33,439 nucleotides of DNA, taken from NCBI GenBank assembly GCA_937925095.1, contig CALEXX010000035.1, positions 1 to 33,439 on the forward strand, given 5' to 3'. Made by a program: the position numbers and the translations under genes. This document shows positions 1 through 6,985 of this stretch, piece after piece. Numbering within the stretch: position 1 is the stretch's first letter; every line of letters starts with the position of its first letter. This stretch comes from an uncultured Leptotrichia sp. Its GTDB lineage: Bacteria > Fusobacteriota > Fusobacteriia > Fusobacteriales > Leptotrichiaceae. The notes under the pieces were generated by a model. The model had not been told where the DNA came from. It searched no databases and worked only from the letters and a program-made list of their open reading frames with translations.

Positions 1-366
1 AAGACTTATGACCTGCTATCACTATCATATGCAGCTTTGGTAACAAGTGGTACAGCTACTTTGGAAACGGCACTACTGAATGTGCCAGAGGTGGTGTGCT
101 ACAAAGGGAATAGAATTTCATACGAAATAGCAAAACGCGTTATTAAGCTGAAATATATATCGTTAGTAAACTTGATAATGGACAAGCCTGTGGTTACAGA
201 GCTTATACAAGGAGATTTGACGACTGAAAATTTGAAAAAGGAATTGCACAAGCTCACAACCTATGTGCATAGATATGAAGTTTTTAAAAACTATGTATTG
301 TTGCGGGAAAAATTGGGAGGCAAAGGAGCGAGTGAAAAAACAGCGGCTTTAATTATAGGAGAATGA
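1..366 (+). CDS. lpxB: Lipid-A-disaccharide synthase, C-terminal part (partial)
   Basis: The reading frame is open from the first base, so this is the 3' end of a longer gene. It encodes about 121 residues of a GT19-type glycosyltransferase that joins UDP-diacylglucosamine to lipid X in lipid A synthesis at the inner membrane. The segment VTSGTATLETALLNVPEVVC followed by ISYEIAKR and KYISLVNLIMDK is the nucleotide-sugar-binding end of LpxB. The wording (ETALLNVPEVVCYKG, SLVNLIMDK) resembles Bacteroidota LpxB rather than the proteobacterial or fusobacterial form, as recalled from family sequences. Its stop overlaps the start of the rhomboid gene (ATGA), so the two are probably co-transcribed. 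The family call is firm; the lineage is inference. Confidence 0.85.
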   Translation, partial: KTYDLLSLSYAALVTSGTATLETALLNVPEVVCYKGNRISYEIAKRVIKLKYISLVNLIMDKPVVTELIQGDLTTENLKKELHKLTTYVHRYEVFKNYVLLREKLGGKGASEKTAALIIGE

Positions 367-1022
367 AGAGAGATATTTATTGGCAACGGATGAACCTTAA
401 TCTATCGGATAGGCTTATACTGCTAATAAGTGGGGTATTTTTATTAGGGAAAGTGTTTGTAGCTACGGAGCTCATTGAGGTAGAGACACTGAATCGTTGG
501 CTTTGCTTGTCTGAAGATTTTTCTTTATTTGTGAAACGACCATTTACCATACTCACCTATGCCTTTTATCACGTGAGTTTTGAGCATTTTTTAGGCAATA
601 TGCTTTTTTTATTTTTTATAGGGCGTATATGGTTTCATTTTTTTGGATGGAAGCGTTTTTGGGAGGTGTTTTTGGTGGGTATAATTACAGGAGGTGTGTT
701 GTTTTTGGGAAAGGGATATTTCTTCTGGGAGGCTACCGAGCACACGATGTTATTGGGGACATCGGGGGGCATAATGAGTTTGCTGGCTTATATGGCAATA
801 AAAACGCCACGACATAAGGTAAATTTATTCACGCTGAGCATACCATTAATTTACTTGTTTGTAGGGGTAATGGTGCTGGATATGTTTAATTTTACAGAAA
901 ACCCAGGTGGTAAAATAGCTCATTTGGGAGGAGCTATTGGTGGGCTTATTTATGCTTTATTAAGTAGGTATAATGTTGCCTTGCGAAAAATATTTTTAAA
1001 TGGATTAAAAAAAATAATTTAA
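363..1022 (+). CDS. Rhomboid family intramembrane serine protease
   Basis: This 219-residue, mostly hydrophobic protein has about six membrane segments. The catalytic serine lies in GTSGG (near residue 133) and the catalytic histidine in GKIAHLGG (near residue 188), which is the Ser-His dyad of rhomboid proteases that cut membrane proteins within the bilayer. The segment FVKRPFTILTYAFYHVSFEH and the following GNMLFLFFIGRIW match the L1 and TM2 region of flavobacterial rhomboids. Those proteins usually continue past the last membrane helix, whereas this one stops soon after it, so the C-terminus may be cut short by a junction. The start overlaps the lpxB stop by four bases. The substrate is unknown. 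Confidence 0.85.
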   Translation: MKRDIYWQRMNLNLSDRLILLISGVFLLGKVFVATELIEVETLNRWLCLSEDFSLFVKRPFTILTYAFYHVSFEHFLGNMLFLFFIGRIWFHFFGWKRFWEVFLVGIITGGVLFLGKGYFFWEATEHTMLLGTSGGIMSLLAYMAIKTPRHKVNLFTLSIPLIYLFVGVMVLDMFNFTENPGGKIAHLGGAIGGLIYALLSRYNVALRKIFLNGLKKII

Positions 1023-1053
1023 AATTAAGCTAGAAATTTCACAAAATTTTTAG

Positions 1054-1059
1054 TATAAT
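1054..1059 (+). promoter_or_regulatory. Probable -10 box of the exported-protein gene
   Basis: A perfect TATAAT lies 35 bases upstream of the ATG at 1094. No good -35 hexamer stands 16-18 bases before it, so the promoter may be weak or activator-dependent. It is the first clearly AT-rich, fusobacterial-looking signal after the Bacteroidota-like genes. Confidence 0.45.
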
Positions 1060-1093
1060 ATAAAATATAAAAGACAAAGGAGTCGTATTATAA

Positions 1094-1597
1094 ATGAAAA
1101 AAATAATTATATTAGGAATTATACTTTTCAATATAATGGGATTTGCTTCTTTTTCAGTAGAAGGAGGTTCTTTTTACTGTCTGAAAATCAAAGATGTTGC
1201 AGAAAATGAAAAAAATGAATATCTATCCTATAAGTTTAAGGCTGAATTATGTCGAATATCTTTAATTGATGAAAAAGGAAATAAAGCAGAAGAAAAAGTC
1301 TTAAAGAATGTTACGATTTATCACAATGATTTTATTTCAGGAATTGAAGAAGTGGATTTTAACGAAAAAATAATTTATGGGGGTCCGGTTAGACTTCTTA
1401 AATATGACTCTGAAAAAAATGAGGTTGAAATATTTTTTCATAATCCAAAATCACACACACGTACAAAACAAGGAATAAATTTTAGTTTTATGGAAACAAT
1501 AGATCAGTTTTTTGATAATAAGGATTATGAAAATTTATTGTATTATTTTGATTATAAGGCTTTTTTATTTGATTACAATGATATTTACGAAGAGTAA
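1094..1597 (+). CDS. Exported protein of unknown function
   Basis: I do not recognise this 167-residue protein. The N-terminus MKKIIILGIILFNIMGFASF is a typical signal peptide with a likely cleavage near residue 20. The mature part is rich in Lys, Glu and Asp, has two Cys (about residues 29 and 52) and ends in an acidic, aromatic tail (FDYKAFLFDYNDIYEE). There is no lipobox, so it is probably periplasmic or secreted. The start is set by AAAGGAG at 1076-1082. It stands alone between the rhomboid gene and the glycine riboswitch and has its own -10 box. Confidence 0.7.
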   Translation: MKKIIILGIILFNIMGFASFSVEGGSFYCLKIKDVAENEKNEYLSYKFKAELCRISLIDEKGNKAEEKVLKNVTIYHNDFISGIEEVDFNEKIIYGGPVRLLKYDSEKNEVEIFFHNPKSHTRTKQGINFSFMETIDQFFDNKDYENLLYYFDYKAFLFDYNDIYEE

Positions 1598-1689
1598 ATT
1601 TTATAAAAATAAAAGGTTAAATAAAAACTATATTGTAAGTTATACAATATTTAGTCTTACAAACGTTTTTAAAAATATATAAAGGGAAC

Positions 1690-1718
1690 TTGACTAAGTT
1701 GAAAATATGGAGTATAAT
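1690..1718 (+). promoter_or_regulatory. Promoter of the glycine reductase operon
   Basis: TTGACT (1690-1695) and TATAAT (1713-1718) are separated by exactly 17 bases, a near-perfect sigma-70-type promoter. Transcription would begin near 1725, just before the glycine riboswitch, giving a leader of about 230 nt ahead of grdX. Confidence 0.85.
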
Positions 1719-1764
1719 CATTTTAGATGGCAAAATATTACAATGATAACTAAATTATGGATGA

Positions 1765-1908
1765 AGAGTATAGGAGAGACTCTTATAGAGCACCGAAGGT
1801 ACAAGTTAATAATTTGCAATTATTAATGAAATTCTCAGGTAAAAGGACTATATTTGGACAAACTCTGAAAAATTTGACAGGGAAATGCTAAAGGCATTTT
1901 CTTTTTAG
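1765..1908 (+). ncRNA. Glycine riboswitch (single aptamer) with terminator-type platform
   Basis: The sequence holds the conserved glycine aptamer words in order: GGAGAGAC (1773-1780), GCACCGAAGG (1790-1799), TTCTCAGGTAAAAGGAC (1832-1848) and ACTCTGAAAA (1862-1871). P1 is AGAGT 1765-1769 with ACTCT 1862-1866. A 9-bp P3 hairpin is formed by 1806-1814 and 1818-1826. Only one aptamer is visible. Downstream, GAAATGC 1882-1888 pairs with GCATTTT 1894-1900 and is followed by CTTTTTAG, a short intrinsic terminator. The likely mode is that glycine binding prevents termination and turns on glycine breakdown. The direction of switching is inferred from the operon it controls. Confidence 0.88.
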
Positions 1909-1953
1909 TTTATAGAGGCAAATGCATTTTCGATATATTTAAGGGAGGGCGAA

Positions 1954-2325
1954 GTGAAATTATTAACTAACAATCCTGCATTTTTAGACTATGATAAGAA
2001 GAACATGGAAGTAGACTACAGGGAAACGGATTATCTGGGAATATTAAAAATAGCACGTGACTATGTACATGAAAATTACAGGATACTTACACATCCTCTT
2101 TATGGGAGCGTAAAACCAAACGAAACTGTTTATAGATCTGTAGTTTTAGTTGAAGGGGATTCGACTGATACAGATTCGGTTGTTTTACTGGCTTCAGCTA
2201 TAGAAACTTTTGAAAAATTCAAGGGAAACAGAAAAACACCGGCTTGGATAGACAGGGTCAAAGAGGATTTCAGTGTTATAGACTATGACCTTATAACAAA
2301 TGCGATTGAAAGAATTATAAAATAG
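1954..2325 (+). CDS. grdX: GrdX family protein of the glycine reductase operon
   Basis: This 123-residue soluble protein matches the small GrdX family, which is typically the first gene of glycine/sarcosine/betaine reductase operons and has no proven function. Recognisable stretches are LLTNNP at the start, the central YRSVVLVEGDSTDTDSVVLL, and a C-terminal helix. Translation starts at GTG 1954, supported by AGGGAGG at 1942-1948 with good spacing. It is the first gene after the glycine riboswitch and lies 30 bases before trxB. Confidence 0.85.
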   Translation: MKLLTNNPAFLDYDKKNMEVDYRETDYLGILKIARDYVHENYRILTHPLYGSVKPNETVYRSVVLVEGDSTDTDSVVLLASAIETFEKFKGNRKTPAWIDRVKEDFSVIDYDLITNAIERIIK

Positions 2326-2355
2326 TATACTAAAAAAATTAAGGAGGATAATATC

Positions 2356-3300
2356 ATGGCAGAGCATTTTGACTTAATCATTATAGGCTCAGGACCAGGA
2401 GGACTGGCGGCAGCACTATATGCGTCAAGAGGAAGAATGAAGACATTAGTTCTTGAAAAAGGACAGAACGGAGGGCAGGCAGCAATTACCCACTTGATAG
2501 AAAATTATCCAGGGTCAATTGAAGATCCAACAGGTCCTAAATTAACTCACAGAATGTTAGAACAGGCGAAAAACTTTGGAGCAGAAGTGAGAAAAGAAGA
2601 AGTAGTGGATGTAGACTTTACAGGAAAAGAAAAAATAGTTAAATGTAAAGATGCAGAATATACTGCAAAAGCTGTAGTTATTGCTACAGGAGCAACTCCA
2701 AGAAAATTAGATGCACCAGGAATCAGAGAACTTTCAGGAAAAGGAATTTCATACTGCGCAACATGTGATGCAGACTTCTTCAGAGATCTTGAAGTGTATG
2801 TAGTAGGTGGAGGAAACAGTGCAGTTGAAGAAGCTATCTTCCTTACTAAATTTGCAAGACAGGTTCACATTGTTCACATGTTAGATCATTTCCAATGTGA
2901 AAGTATTACTTTAGAAAAAGCTAAAGCAGTACCTAACCTTGATATCAGAATAAGAACTGTAGTTCAAGAAGTAAAAGGTGACGGAATACTTGAATCAATA
3001 GTATTTAAAAATCTTGATACAGATGAAGTATACGAAGTTGAAGCTGATGAAGAAGACGGAACAATGGGATTATTCATATTCATAGGATATCAACCACAAA
3101 CTGAACTATTCAAAGGAAAAGTTGATATAGATCAGTACGGATACATTGTAGCTGGAGAAAGCACTGAAACAAGTGTACCAGGAGTATTCGTAGCAGGAGA
3201 CTGCAGAGTTAAGGAAGTTCGTCAAGTTGTTACAGCTGCGGCAGATGGTGCAGTAGCGGCAATTATGGCTGAAAAATATATAAGTAAAGAATTTGAATAG
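2356..3300 (+). CDS. trxB: Thioredoxin reductase of the glycine reductase system
   Basis: This 314-residue FAD-disulfide oxidoreductase passes electrons to thioredoxin, which re-reduces selenoprotein A after each glycine reductase turnover. The FAD motif GSGPGG is at residues 11-16, the redox pair CATC at 134-137, the second dinucleotide motif GGGNSA at 151-156, and the C-terminal FAD motif GVFVAGDCR near 280. The usual NADPH 2'-phosphate motif HRRxxxR after the second Rossmann fold reads HMLDHFQ (174-180), so electron donor preference may differ from ordinary TrxB. Its position between grdX and trxA is typical of grd operons. RBS AAGGAGG precedes the ATG. Confidence 0.93.
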   Translation: MAEHFDLIIIGSGPGGLAAALYASRGRMKTLVLEKGQNGGQAAITHLIENYPGSIEDPTGPKLTHRMLEQAKNFGAEVRKEEVVDVDFTGKEKIVKCKDAEYTAKAVVIATGATPRKLDAPGIRELSGKGISYCATCDADFFRDLEVYVVGGGNSAVEEAIFLTKFARQVHIVHMLDHFQCESITLEKAKAVPNLDIRIRTVVQEVKGDGILESIVFKNLDTDEVYEVEADEEDGTMGLFIFIGYQPQTELFKGKVDIDQYGYIVAGESTETSVPGVFVAGDCRVKEVRQVVTAAADGAVAAIMAEKYISKEFE

Positions 3301-3328
3301 TGATTTATAAAAATCATAATTAAATTGG

Positions 3329-3358
3329 TTAAATAATAATTTTATATATATTATTTAA
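3329..3358 (+). promoter_or_regulatory. 30-bp palindrome, copy 1 (before trxA)
   Basis: TTAAATAATA (3329-3338) and TATTATTTAA (3349-3358) are perfect inverted arms with a 10-base spacer. The element ends 27 bases before the trxA ATG. TTGGTT (3326-3331) and TATTAT (3349-3354) are 17 bases apart, so it may overlap an internal promoter. Two further copies with the same 10-base spacer lie at 28811 and 30063. I read it as an operator. Confidence 0.6.
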
Positions 3359-3385
3359 AAAAGAAAATAGAAAGGTGTGAGTAAA

Positions 3386-3703
3386 ATGTTAGAATTAACA
3401 AAAGACAACTTTGAAGCTGAAGTGTTACAAGCTGAAGGATATGTATTTGTAGATTTCTGGAGTCAAGGATGTGAACCTTGTAAGGCATTAATGCCAGAAG
3501 TTCATAAACTTGCTGAAAAATACGAAGGTAAAATGAAATTTGCTGCATTAGATACTACATCAGCAAGACGTTTAGCTATTAAACAAAGAGTTTTAGGATT
3601 ACCTACATTAGCTGTCTACAAAGATGGTGAAAAAATTGATGAAGTAACAAAAGATGATGCGACTATTGAAAATGTAGAAGCATTAATCAAAAAATATATC
3701 TAA
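3386..3703 (+). CDS. trxA: Thioredoxin with GCEPC active site
   Basis: This 105-residue thioredoxin is the electron carrier from TrxB to glycine reductase selenoprotein A. The active site reads WSQGCEPCK (redox cysteines 29 and 32) in place of the usual WCGPC; similar GCxPC sites are known from thioredoxins of amino-acid-fermenting clostridia. The cis-proline segment LPTLAV is present. I chose ATG 3386 over the in-frame GTG 3377 because AAAGG at 3371-3375 is 10 bases before the ATG and too close to the GTG. It lies 19 bases before grdE. Confidence 0.93.
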   Translation: MLELTKDNFEAEVLQAEGYVFVDFWSQGCEPCKALMPEVHKLAEKYEGKMKFAALDTTSARRLAIKQRVLGLPTLAVYKDGEKIDEVTKDDATIENVEALIKKYI

Positions 3704-3722
3704 TAGTAAAGGAGGAGTCATT

Positions 3723-5009
3723 ATGCGTCTTGAGTTAGGCAAGATTTTCATAAAGGACATTCAATTTGCTTCAGAATCTAAAATCGAAAATAACGTATTG
3801 TACGTTAATAAGGATGAATTAAGAAAGGCAATATGGGACGACGAAGCAATAGTATCAGTAGAGTTTGACATAGCAAAGCCAGGAGAGAGCGTTCGTATTA
3901 CACCAGTAAAAGATGTAATCGAGCCTCGTGTAAAGGTTGAAGGAAGAGGAGGAATTTTCCCAGGAGTATTATCAAAGGTTGACACTGTAGGAGAAGGAAA
4001 GACTATAGCTTTAAAAGGTATGGCAGTAGTAACTACAGGAAAAATCGTTGGATTCCAGGAAGGTATCGTAGATATGACTGGACCAGGTGCTGAGTACACG
4101 CCATTCTCAAAACTGAACAACTTGGTAATTATTGCTGAACCTGCTGAAGGAATCAAACAGCATGAGCATGAAAAAGCAGTACGTTACATTGGATTCAAAG
4201 CTGCTAAATATTTAGGAGAATTGGCAAGAAACTTACAGCCTGAAGAAACAAAAGTATACGAAACAAAACCATTACTTGAACAAATAGCACAATATCCTGA
4301 TTTACCAAAAGTAGGATATGTATACATGCTACAAACTCAAGGATTGTTACACGATACTTATGTATACGGAGTAGATGCAAAACAAATAGTTCCTACAATT
4401 CTTTATCCAACAGAAATAATGGATGGAGCAATCGTAAGTGGAAACTGCGTGTCTGCATGTGATAAAAACCCTACTTATGTACACTTAAATAACGGCGTAA
4501 TAGAAGAACTTTATGAAAAACATGGAAAGGAAATCAACTTCCTTGGTGTTATCATAACTAATGAAAACGTATACCTAGCTGATAAAGAAAGATCATCTAA
4601 CTGGACAGCTAAGTTCACTAAGTATTTAGGACTTGATGCAGCTATCGTTTCTCAGGAAGGATTTGGAAACCCAGATACTGACTTGATAATGAACTGTAAG
4701 AAAATTGAAACTGAAGGTGTAAAAACTGTTATTGTTACTGATGAATATGCAGGACAAAACGGAGCGAGCCAAAGCTTGGCCGATGCAGATCCAAAAGCTA
4801 ATGCAGTTGTAACTGGAGGAAACGCAAACCAATTAATCGTATTACCTAAATTAGACAAAATAATTGGACACATTGATGTAGTTAACGTAATTGCAGGAGG
4901 AAACCACGATTCATTAAAAGAAGATGGAACAATCGAAGTTGAAATTCAAGCAATTACTGGTGCAACAAATGAAACAGGATTTGGATATTTAACAGCTAAG
5001 ACTTACTAG
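3723..5009 (+). CDS. grdE: Glycine reductase protein B proprotein GrdE
   Basis: This 428-residue proprotein is cut into the two non-selenium subunits of the substrate-binding protein B. In the family, cleavage occurs between Asn and Cys and turns the Cys into a pyruvoyl group that holds glycine as a Schiff base. The site is visible as SGNCVSACDK with Cys at residue 242, the position known for GrdE. Length and the N-terminal start MRLELGKIFIKDIQFA fit the family. AGGAGG precedes the ATG. Only one GrdE-type proprotein is present, with no sarcosine- or betaine-specific paralogue in the window. Confidence 0.96.
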   Translation: MRLELGKIFIKDIQFASESKIENNVLYVNKDELRKAIWDDEAIVSVEFDIAKPGESVRITPVKDVIEPRVKVEGRGGIFPGVLSKVDTVGEGKTIALKGMAVVTTGKIVGFQEGIVDMTGPGAEYTPFSKLNNLVIIAEPAEGIKQHEHEKAVRYIGFKAAKYLGELARNLQPEETKVYETKPLLEQIAQYPDLPKVGYVYMLQTQGLLHDTYVYGVDAKQIVPTILYPTEIMDGAIVSGNCVSACDKNPTYVHLNNGVIEELYEKHGKEINFLGVIITNENVYLADKERSSNWTAKFTKYLGLDAAIVSQEGFGNPDTDLIMNCKKIETEGVKTVIVTDEYAGQNGASQSLADADPKANAVVTGGNANQLIVLPKLDKIIGHIDVVNVIAGGNHDSLKEDGTIEVEIQAITGATNETGFGYLTAKTY

Positions 5010-5103
5010 AATTAAACAAACAGCCAAATAAAATTTAGAAAAATAATAAAATCAAAAAAATTTAAGTTAATTATCAAATGAAAAAGAAATTGGAGGAAAG
5101 ATA

Positions 5104-5565
5104 ATGAGTAGTTTAAAAAATAAAAAAGTTATCATTATCGGAGATAGAGACGGTATACCTGGTCTAGCTATCGAAGAATGTGTAAAAACTATAGAAGGAG
5201 TAGAGATAGTATTTTCATCTACTGAATGCTTTGTCTGAACGGCTGCGGGTGCGATGGACTTAGAAAACCAAAAACGTGTTAAGGAAGCTGCCGAAAAATT
5301 CGGTAACGAAAACGTTGCGGTTCTATTAGGTGCGTCAGAAGCCGAAGCTGCTGGTCTAGCAGCTGAAACAGTAACTGTAGGAGATCCAACTTTTGCAGGG
5401 CCGTTGGCAGGAGTAGAATTACATCTTGCAGTTTACCACATAGTAGAAGAAGAAGTAAAATCACAAATTGATCCAGCTGTTTACGAAGAACAAGTTGGAA
5501 TGATGGAAATGGTATTGGATGTCGACGCAATTTCAGAAGAAATGAAAGACGTACGTGGTGAATAA
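5104..5565 (+). CDS. grdA: Glycine reductase selenoprotein A (Sec45)
   Basis: This 153-residue selenoprotein carries the carboxymethyl group cleaved from glycine and is reduced by thioredoxin. The ATG at 5104, after TGGAGG, opens a frame that crosses an in-frame TGA at 5236-5238 and ends with TAA at 5563-5565. The recoded codon lies in CFVUTAAGAMDLEN, the family signature, as residue 45. Without Sec reading only the part from 5254 would be called. A stem-loop after the UGA is only weakly visible (loop GGGT at 5247-5250), closer to the UGA than in grdB. It lies between grdE and grdB. Confidence 0.97.
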
Positions 5566-5592
5566 TCCAACAACACAATGAGGAGGTAAAAA

Positions 5593-6903
5593 ATGTCAAA
5601 GATTAGAGTAGTACATTACATTAACCAGTTCTTTGCTGGGGTTGGAGGAGAAGAACAAGCTCACATAGAGCCTGAATTGCGTAAAGAATTACCCCCAATA
5701 TCACAGCAATTACAAGCAAAACTGGGTGAAGAATTTGAAATAGTAGCTACAGTAGTATGTGGAGACAGCTATTTCAACGAAAATTTAGAAAAAGCGCAAG
5801 CAACTTTATTAGAAATGATTAAAGGGGAAAACCCACAATTATTCATTGCAGGACCAGCATTTAACGCAGGACGTTATGGGGTTGCTGCAGGAACAATTAC
5901 AAAATTAATTCAGGATGAATTACATATACCTGCTGTAACAGCAATGTATATTGAAAACCCTGGAGTAGATATGTACAGAAAAGATGTATATATCGTAGAA
6001 GCAACTGATAGTGCTGCAGGAATGAGAAAGGTTTTACCTAAATTAGCAAAATTAGCAGCAAAATTAGCAAAAGGTGAAGAAATACTTTCACCAGCTGAAG
6101 ACGGATACATAGCTAAAGGAGTAAGGGTTAACTACTTCCACGAAGATAGAGGATCAAAACGTGCGGTAGATATGCTGATTAAAAAAATCAAAGGTGAAGC
6201 TTTTGAAACAGAATATCCAATGCCAGATTTTGACCGTGTTGAACCAGCTGCGGCTATTAAAGATCTATCTAAAGCAAAAATTGCTCTAGTTACATCTGGA
6301 GGAATCGTTCCAAAAGGAAACCCTGATCACATTGAATCATCTTCAGCTTCAAAATATGGAACATACAGCATAGCAGGTGTTGAAGACTTAACAGCTGAAA
6401 CATATGAAACAGCTCATGGAGGATACGATCCTGTATACGCAAATGAAGATGCTGACCGTGTGTTACCTGTGGATGTATTAAGAGAATTTGAAAAAGCAGG
6501 AAAAATTGGAAAATTGTACGAAGAATTTTCTACTACTGTAGGAAATGGTACAGCAGTAGCAAGTGCAAAAGCATTTGCAGAAGAAATTGGAAAAAAATTA
6601 GTGGCTGATGGGGTAGATGCAGTTATCCTTACATCTACTTGAGGAACTTGTACTCGTTGCGGTGCAACGATGGTAAAAGGAATAGAAAAATACGGTATAC
6701 CTGTAGTACATATGTGTACAGTAGTACCTATATCACTAACAGTTGGAGCAAACAGAATCGTTCCAACTATAGCGATACCTCACCCATTAGGGAATCCAAA
6801 ATTAGATAGTATAGAAGAAGAAAGAAAAATAAGAAGAAAATTAGTTGAAAAAGCGTTAAATGCTTTAACAACTGAAGTAGACGGTCAAACAGTATTTGAA
6901 TAA
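5593..6903 (+). CDS. grdB: Glycine reductase protein B selenoprotein subunit (Sec350)
   Basis: This 436-residue selenoprotein subunit of protein B attacks the substrate bound to the pyruvoyl group of GrdE and passes the product to GrdA. An in-frame TGA at 6640-6642 is codon 350 in ILTSTUGTCTRCGATMVKG, the UxxCxxC motif of GrdB. The N-terminus VVHYINQFFAGVGGEE is also typical. Without Sec reading it would appear as two fragments (5593-6642 and from 6670). AGGAGG lies before the ATG. A clear selenocysteine insertion stem-loop follows the UGA. Confidence 0.97.
6655..6669 (+). promoter_or_regulatory. SECIS stem-loop of grdB
   Basis: CGTTGC (6655-6660) pairs perfectly with GCAACG (6664-6669) around the loop GGT. 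The GGT lies at nucleotides 19-21 after the UGA, the same place as the loop GGU of the E. coli fdhF element. It would recruit SelB. Confidence 0.8.
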
Positions 6904-6932
6904 TTAACTTAAAAGTAATTCAGAAAGGAGAC

Positions 6933-6975
6933 GGAGCCAGTCTTAATTGGAAAACAGTCCTTTTAAGACGGCTCC
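6933..6975 (+). promoter_or_regulatory. Hairpin between the RBS and start of grdC
   Basis: GGAGCC (6933-6938) plus GTCTTAA (6940-6946) pairs with TTAAGAC (6963-6969) plus GGCTCC (6970-6975), a 13-bp stem with one bulged A and a 16-base loop. AAAGGAG (6924-6930) lies just before it and ATG 6986 is 10 bases after it. With the hairpin folded, the ribosome site would be about 12 bases from the start codon. It is followed by A, not T, so it is not a terminator. Confidence 0.65.
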
Positions 6976-6985
6976 AAAAAAAGAT

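Noticed and set aside
1631..1649. Small hairpin TATTGTA/TACAATA as a terminator after the exported-protein gene
   Set aside because: The stem is short and AT-only, with no T run after it; not strong enough to call.
3761..4156. Reverse-strand reading frames inside grdE and other genes
   Set aside because: They mirror strong forward genes, lack ribosome sites and have low-complexity products; no convincing reverse-strand gene was found in the window.
5254..5565. Separate small gene starting after the UGA in grdA
   Set aside because: It is the C-terminal part of GrdA; the upstream half is in the same frame and contains the family motif with Sec.
6670..6903. Separate small gene after the UGA in grdB
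   Set aside because: It continues GrdB after Sec350 (UGTCTRC motif), and there is no ribosome site for an independent start.
6947..6985. TTG 6947 as the start of grdC
   Set aside because: The added 13 residues are encoded by hairpin arms, and the family begins at the ATG 6986.
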